Source: Cellvibrionaceae bacterium (GTDB taxonomy: Bacteria > Pseudomonadota > Gammaproteobacteria > Pseudomonadales > Cellvibrionaceae). From it: a stretch of DNA of 5,405 nt. The notes beneath the pieces were generated by a model. The model saw only the letters and a list, made by a program, of their open reading frames with translations. It was not told where the DNA came from and did no database searches. The stretch lies in contig JAGKXD010000173.1 in assembly GCA_021151525.1 (NCBI GenBank), positions 1-5,405 on the forward strand, in the 5' to 3' direction. Positions 1 to 2,982 of the stretch are shown in pieces; within the stretch, counting starts at the first letter, position 1; each line of letters opens with the position of its first letter. Position numbers and translations under genes: made by a program.

Positions 1-56
1 GGTGGAATACCTTCTGCGGCGCGTTCTGCGACCTGTTTACGATAGGCTTCAAGCAC
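1..56 (-). CDS. acnB: Aconitate hydratase B, N-terminal fragment (runs off the left edge)
   Basis: AcnB interconverts citrate and isocitrate in the TCA cycle using a 4Fe-4S cluster; it is cytoplasmic and about 860 residues long in the family. Only the first 18 full codons plus two bases are here. Read on the minus strand they give (M)LEAYRKQVAERAAEGIP followed by CC, which nearly matches the remembered E. coli AcnB start MLEEYRKHVAERAAEGI. The start is GTG at 56-54, supported by TGAGGA (69-64) seven bases upstream. The nearby ATG at 70-68 is out of frame. Nothing of the HEAT-like domain or the cluster ligands is visible, so integrity cannot be judged. The family call rests on a short but very characteristic N-terminus. 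Confidence 0.88.
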   Translation of the reverse strand, partial: MLEAYRKQVAERAAEGIP

Positions 57-84
57 GGTTTTATCCTCATTAGTGTAGGGGTTA

Positions 85-186
85 CTCCTTCAACAGGATC
101 TCTGTTTCAGGAGACTATCCATGACCATCATGGATGCTAAAGGGCGCTTAAAAAATAAGCGTACTTTGAATTGCTCGCGAAAGAGC
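85..186 (-). promoter_or_regulatory. Structured 5' leader of acnB with four consecutive stem-loops
   Basis: Four inverted repeats follow one another in the predicted acnB leader (given in plus-strand coordinates). The first is GCTC/GAGC at 173-176 and 183-186. The second is CGCTTA/TAAGCG at 145-150 and 156-161 around an A5 loop. The third is ATCCATGA/TCATGGAT at 117-124 and 128-135 around CCA. The fourth is CTCCTTCAACAG/CTGTTTCAGGAG at 85-96 and 102-113, with two mismatched pairs. The last lies about 15 bases upstream of the acnB ribosome binding site. None has a clear U-tract after it, so they look more like leader RNA structure or protein-binding palindromes than terminators. No known riboswitch class was recognised. 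Confidence 0.45.
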
Positions 187-213
187 GGTAAATCGGGCGC
201 AAAGTATACCTGA
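121..213 (+). CDS. Candidate small basic protein, 30 aa, unknown function
   Basis: An ATG at 121 opens a 30-codon frame ending in TGA at 211-213. An AGGAG at 109-113 lies seven bases upstream, the best-placed Shine-Dalgarno on the plus strand of this intergenic region. The peptide begins MTIMDAKGRLKNKR and ends SGAKYT. It has nine Lys/Arg and a single acidic residue, with no membrane segment, so a nucleic-acid or ribosome-binding role is conceivable but only a guess. It lies antisense to the acnB leader and its ATG falls inside a 19-bp palindrome, so both the SD and the codons could be by-products of those structures. No convincing promoter was found for it. I do not recognise the family; an alternative start is ATG 130. 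Confidence 0.33.
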   Translation: MTIMDAKGRLKNKRTLNCSRKSGKSGAKYT

Positions 214-231
214 AGCAATTAAGCCTGTTAA
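203..231 (-). promoter_or_regulatory. Predicted sigma-70 promoter of acnB
   Basis: On the minus strand a -35 box TTAACA (231-226) is followed after exactly 17 bp by a -10 box TATACT (208-203). Each differs from consensus at one position. Transcription would start near 196-197, giving a leader of about 140 nt before the acnB GTG. No other minus-strand pair of this quality was found between the gene and this site. The start point is inferred, not shown. Confidence 0.6.
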
Positions 232-404
232 TGGTAGAGCGATTAGCTTCGCTGGCTTCGGATTTTGCGGTCTCTTGTGATAAGGTGGCGTGCCTGTTTG
301 GTCGATCAAAACTATGAGGTGAGAGGTGCTTGGTAATTCAAGCAAAAAACAATAACGACTCTACAGCACACGCCCCAACTAAAGACCACCCGGATGAGGA
401 CACT
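214..404. other. Intergenic region between acnB promoter and lipoprotein gene
   Basis: This stretch contains the -35 half of the acnB promoter and must also hold the promoter of the rightward lipoprotein gene, but no pair of -35/-10 boxes with good match and spacing was found on the plus strand. AGCAATT at 214-220 is the complement of AATTGCT at 169-175. The open frame of the lipoprotein gene extends back to an ATG at 330, but that part (330-404) is hydrophilic and unlike a protein N-terminus. Confidence 0.4.
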
Positions 405-1463
405 ATGAATACCAAAAAGCATCACCTCATGATTTCCGGCCTTATGGCCAGCTTATTGTTAGTCGTTGGCTGCGGCCAAAAAGAAGAGACAGCAACACCC
501 GCAACTCCAGCCGAAGTTGGATCTCCAGCAACCCCGGCCGCGAGTGCAGCTACTGCCGATGGGACAACTGTCAATGGAGCAGCTGCCAATGGAACAACCT
601 GTAGTGGTACTGCACCATCAGGTGATTTAACCCCTGTGCGTATCCAGGCAGCTAACACCACTCGCACAGAAGATGGGTTGTACGAAGGCCCGGTGTGGAT
701 CAAGGATTCACTGTATTTTTCGGATTTTACCTTCAGCACCGGCTTTCCATCGCGCATCCAGAAATTAAACGCCGATGGAACTGTTACTACCGCAATCGAT
801 GATTCGGGTAGTAATGGATTGGCTGTTGATAACAACGGCTTTTTAATTGCAGGCACACACAAATACAAAGGCCTGTCGCGTTTCAACCCGGAAACCGGTG
901 AGCGTACCCCGGTGGCGGAACATTACAATGGCAATGTTTTTAACTCGCCGAACGATATAGTGGTCGCCAAAGACGGCACTATTTATTTTACTGACCCTGG
1001 ATTCCAGCGCGATGCCGCGCCCGGTGGCCAGGAAAAAACTGGTGTTTACCGTGTGGCAACTGATGGTGTTGTGACTTTGGTGGATGACACTATTATCAAT
1101 CCTAATGGTATCGCCTTGTCACCTACCGAAAGTGCATTGTATGTGAATGGTGGTGGTGAACAGGGGATCTTGCGCGCCTATCCAATTGTTGATGGTGTAC
1201 CGCAAAAAGGAACTGATCTGGTTACCGGTTTAACCATTCCTGATGGCATGGCGATAGATTGCTTGGGTAATATTTATTTGACCGAACATATCGCGCGCAA
1301 ACTGCGTGTGTATGATCCGCAGGGCCAGCAGATTGCCCAAGCTACTACGGATGCAAATTTAACCAATGTTGCTTTCGGTGGTGCTGATGGAAAAACCCTG
1401 TTCCTGACCGGCGCCGGGGCACTGTGGAAAATTGATTTGGCCATCACGGGTACGCCCTATTAA
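405..1463 (+). CDS. SMP-30/gluconolactonase-family lipoprotein
   Basis: This 352-residue protein is predicted to be a six-bladed beta-propeller of the SMP-30/gluconolactonase/LRE family, whose members hydrolyse sugar or other lactones with a bound divalent metal. The start at 405 is chosen because GAGGA (396-400) precedes it and because it gives a lipoprotein signal: basic n-region, hydrophobic stretch, then LVVGC with Cys23 as the lipidation site. Gly24 at +2 suggests outer-membrane rather than inner-membrane retention. Residues 28-75 are an Ala/Thr/Pro/Gly-rich linker. The catalytic domain shows the family signatures: YEGPVW with Glu94, SPND with Asn183, FTDPGF at 195-200, NPNG with Asn234 and IPDG with Asp280. 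Glu94, Asn234 and Asp280 correspond to the usual metal ligands. All key residues are present, so it is probably active in the periplasm. The substrate is unknown; an earlier in-frame ATG at 330 adds 25 residues that would bury the signal. Confidence 0.85.
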   Translation: MNTKKHHLMISGLMASLLLVVGCGQKEETATPATPAEVGSPATPAASAATADGTTVNGAAANGTTCSGTAPSGDLTPVRIQAANTTRTEDGLYEGPVWIKDSLYFSDFTFSTGFPSRIQKLNADGTVTTAIDDSGSNGLAVDNNGFLIAGTHKYKGLSRFNPETGERTPVAEHYNGNVFNSPNDIVVAKDGTIYFTDPGFQRDAAPGGQEKTGVYRVATDGVVTLVDDTIINPNGIALSPTESALYVNGGGEQGILRAYPIVDGVPQKGTDLVTGLTIPDGMAIDCLGNIYLTEHIARKLRVYDPQGQQIAQATTDANLTNVAFGGADGKTLFLTGAGALWKIDLAITGTPY

Positions 1464-1484
1464 ATAGCCGGCACACCTTATTAA
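1443..1484 (+). repeat. Tandem 21-bp duplication of the last six codons plus stop
   Basis: Positions 1443-1463 encode I-T-G-T-P-Y-stop at the end of the lipoprotein gene. The next 21 bases, 1464-1484, are in the same frame and encode I-A-G-T-P-Y-stop. Fifteen of 21 bases match. Four of the six differences are synonymous third-position changes (ATC/ATA, GGT/GGC, ACG/ACA, CCC/CCT), and the other two fall in one Thr/Ala codon. The second copy lies beyond the first TAA and would be translated only on read-through. Confidence 0.6.
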
Positions 1485-1530
1485 AGCGGTTGTAAAAAAC
1501 AGTTATTAATTTGTTGAAGATGTAAACCTG

Positions 1531-1554
1531 AGCGGGCCGAGTAATCGGCCCGTT
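1531..1554 (+). terminator. GC-rich hairpin after the lipoprotein gene, possible terminator
   Basis: CGGGCCGA (1533-1540) and TCGGCCCG (1545-1552) form a perfect 8-bp stem around a GTAA tetraloop, extendable to 10 pairs with G1532-T1553 and A1531-T1554. The following bases are TTGCGTTA, so the U-tract is poor and termination may be incomplete. The hairpin ends only 13 bases before the start codon of the DUF1289 gene. If transcription continues or starts upstream, it would therefore be part of that gene's leader. Confidence 0.55.
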
Positions 1555-1567
1555 GCGTTAAAAAATT

Positions 1568-2050
1568 ATGCTTGTACTAAAACCTGTAAAAACACCCTGT
1601 GTAGGTATTTGTTCCACCGGCATTGGCGACAGTGTCTGCCGTGGCTGCAAACGTTTTGCCCATGAAGTTATCGATTGGAATTCCTACACCCACGAACAAA
1701 AACTATTGATCGCCCAGCGTCTCGAGCATTTTCTCGCGCAAATCGTGCAGAACATGATTCAGATCAAAGATGAAAAATTGCTGCTCACCCAAATTAAACA
1801 CCAGCAAATTCAATTTAAGCTGGAGCAAAACCCTTATTGCTGGGTATTTGATTTGCTGCGCGCGGGCGCCAGCCAAATTCAGGATTTGTCCCTTTACGGT
1901 TTGGAGTTGCAACCGGGCTGGCAAGGTGCGTCGCTGGGTGTTATCCGCGACAATATCGACAAGGATTTTTTTGCGCTGAGTTGCGCGCACTACGAACGCT
2001 ATATCTCTCCGTGTTTCGTAACTTCCGAAACGCTCGATTACCACAAATAG
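1568..2050 (+). CDS. DUF1289-domain protein (YdhL-like, predicted Fe-S protein) with C-terminal extension
   Basis: This 160-residue cytoplasmic protein has an N-terminal DUF1289 domain (about residues 8-60). Four cysteines are arranged PCVGIC (Cys11, Cys15) and VCRGCKR (Cys24, Cys27), followed by the family's HEVIDW with Trp37. COG3313 describes this family as predicted Fe-S proteins; the cofactor is not proven and zinc is possible. DUF1289 proteins are often under 100 residues, so the roughly 100-residue tail is notable. I recognise no domain in it; it contains Cys91, Cys139 and Cys149. The gene lies 15 bp upstream of miaE on the same strand, so the two are probably co-transcribed. No clear Shine-Dalgarno precedes ATG 1568 (upstream is GTTAAAAAATT), and no strong promoter was seen. 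Function is unknown; redox or tRNA-modification support is an inference from the neighbour. Confidence 0.82.
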   Translation: MLVLKPVKTPCVGICSTGIGDSVCRGCKRFAHEVIDWNSYTHEQKLLIAQRLEHFLAQIVQNMIQIKDEKLLLTQIKHQQIQFKLEQNPYCWVFDLLRAGASQIQDLSLYGLELQPGWQGASLGVIRDNIDKDFFALSCAHYERYISPCFVTSETLDYHK

Positions 2051-2065
2051 TTATCTTGAATATTT

Positions 2066-2671
2066 ATGAACGCACTCGCTCGAATCCACGAATTTCTCCA
2101 CTGTGAAACGCCAGATGCCTGGATTAAAAATGCATTGGATAATCAAGCGCTGTTATTGCTTGACCATGCCAACTGCGAAAAGAAAGCTGCATCCACTGCA
2201 CTAACGTTAATGTTTCGCTACGTTGGCGATTTCGACATGATGCAAAAAATGTCGCGCCTCGCGCGTGAAGAGTTGCGTCATTACGAGCAGGTGATGGATA
2301 TCATGGAAGCGCGCGGCGTTGCTTATGATCAAATCACCCCGGGTCGTTACGCTGGTGAATTACGCAAACTTGTGCGCACCTCAGAGCCAGGTCGCTATAT
2401 AGATACACTCATCGTCGGCGCTATCATCGAAGCCCGCTCCTGCGAACGCTTCGCCAAGCTCGCTCCACATCTCGATGAAGAATTGCAAAAATTTTATCTC
2501 TCCCTGTTAAAGTCTGAAGCCCGTCACTACGAAGATTATTTAACCCTCGCCAAACGCGCCGCCGAAGGTGCTGATATTTCGGCGCGAGTGCAGGAATTTT
2601 TAGCGTTGGAAAAAACCTTGATTGAAGGTTCGGATGAGGAATTTCGGTTTCATTCGGGTGTGGTTTGCTGA
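2066..2671 (+). CDS. miaE: tRNA-(ms2io6A)-hydroxylase MiaE
   Basis: MiaE is a non-haem diiron monooxygenase that hydroxylates the isopentenyl group of 2-methylthio-N6-isopentenyladenosine at tRNA position 37, downstream of MiaA and MiaB. The 201-residue length fits the family, and the protein should be a cytoplasmic four-helix bundle of ferritin-like type. The six expected iron ligands can be placed: Glu38 in NCEKKAA, Glu69 and His72 in the first ExxH (REELRHYE), Glu122 in IIEARSCERF, and Glu151 and His154 in the second ExxH (SEARHYEDY). The start at 2066 follows the DUF1289 stop by 15 bp and has no strong Shine-Dalgarno, which suggests translation dependent on the upstream gene. A strong terminator lies about 55 bp after the stop. 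The enzyme appears complete and active. Confidence 0.93.
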   Translation: MNALARIHEFLHCETPDAWIKNALDNQALLLLDHANCEKKAASTALTLMFRYVGDFDMMQKMSRLAREELRHYEQVMDIMEARGVAYDQITPGRYAGELRKLVRTSEPGRYIDTLIVGAIIEARSCERFAKLAPHLDEELQKFYLSLLKSEARHYEDYLTLAKRAAEGADISARVQEFLALEKTLIEGSDEEFRFHSGVVC

Positions 2672-2724
2672 CCAGATAAAAACTCTTGTATTGCTTTAAT
2701 AATGGCCATTAAGTTGTTATTGGT

Positions 2725-2755
2725 TATGGGCTTTTTAGAAAGTCCATAGCTTTTT
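2725..2755 (+). terminator. Rho-independent terminator of the DUF1289-miaE operon
   Basis: TATGGGCTTT (2725-2734) pairs with AAAGTCCATA (2739-2748) around the loop TTAG: ten pairs including one G-U, extendable outward by T2724-G2749 and G2723-C2750. The stem is followed by TTTTT (2751-2755). It lies 53 bp after the miaE stop codon and on the correct strand. Confidence 0.8.
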
Positions 2756-2982
2756 AGGTTCGCAGAAAAGTATTTGCCAGTTCAAAAAAATGGACGCTTC
2801 AGATCGTCTATGTTAAATTTCGCGCCAGAATAAATCCCTTGGATAGTAGTATTTTTAGGACAGCATATACCAGCTTCTGGTGAATTGCTGGGATGCGTTC
2901 CCTCCGCGTCACCCTCTCCGGAATTTACAGGATCCAGGGACAATCATTTGTCTCTTTCTTCTTTCTATGGATGGCATTTCTC
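2756..2982 (+). promoter_or_regulatory. 5' region of the toxin-like gene
   Basis: This stretch should carry the promoter and leader of the large downstream gene. The best -35 guess is TTGGAT (2839-2844), with CATATA (2864-2869) after 19 bp as a poor -10 box, so no promoter is asserted. Small inverted repeats surround 2870-2891 (CCAGC...GCTGG). GGA triplets occur at 2891, 2920, 2930, 2938 and 2969, and a pyrimidine-rich tract runs 2951-2968. Positions 2884-2982 are also an in-frame open extension of the downstream gene, so part of this could be coding if ATG 2893 is used. Confidence 0.35.

Noticed and set aside
148..345. 65-codon minus-strand frame in the acnB upstream region
   Set aside because: It overlaps the predicted acnB promoter, has no ribosome binding site, and resembles no protein I know.
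330..404. 25-residue N-terminal extension of the lipoprotein from ATG 330
   Set aside because: It would bury the lipobox signal in a hydrophilic segment; ATG 405 has GAGGA upstream and yields a standard lipoprotein signal.
422..886. 154-codon open frame on the minus strand
   Set aside because: It is fully antisense to the well-supported lipoprotein gene. It has no ribosome binding site or recognisable domain, and its Ala/Val/Pro-rich composition mirrors the plus-strand linker.
1703..2044. 113-codon minus-strand frame and a 69-codon plus-strand frame inside the DUF1289 gene
   Set aside because: Both are out-of-frame shadows of a gene with clear family motifs.
2702..2749. 15-codon hydrophobic ORF after miaE
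   Set aside because: It has no ribosome binding site and its second half is the arms of the terminator hairpin.
2893..2982. 30-residue upstream extension of the toxin-like protein from ATG 2893
   Set aside because: Not excluded (GGTGAA lies eight bases upstream), but it adds a second hydrophobic stretch before an already complete signal peptide, so ATG 2983 is preferred.
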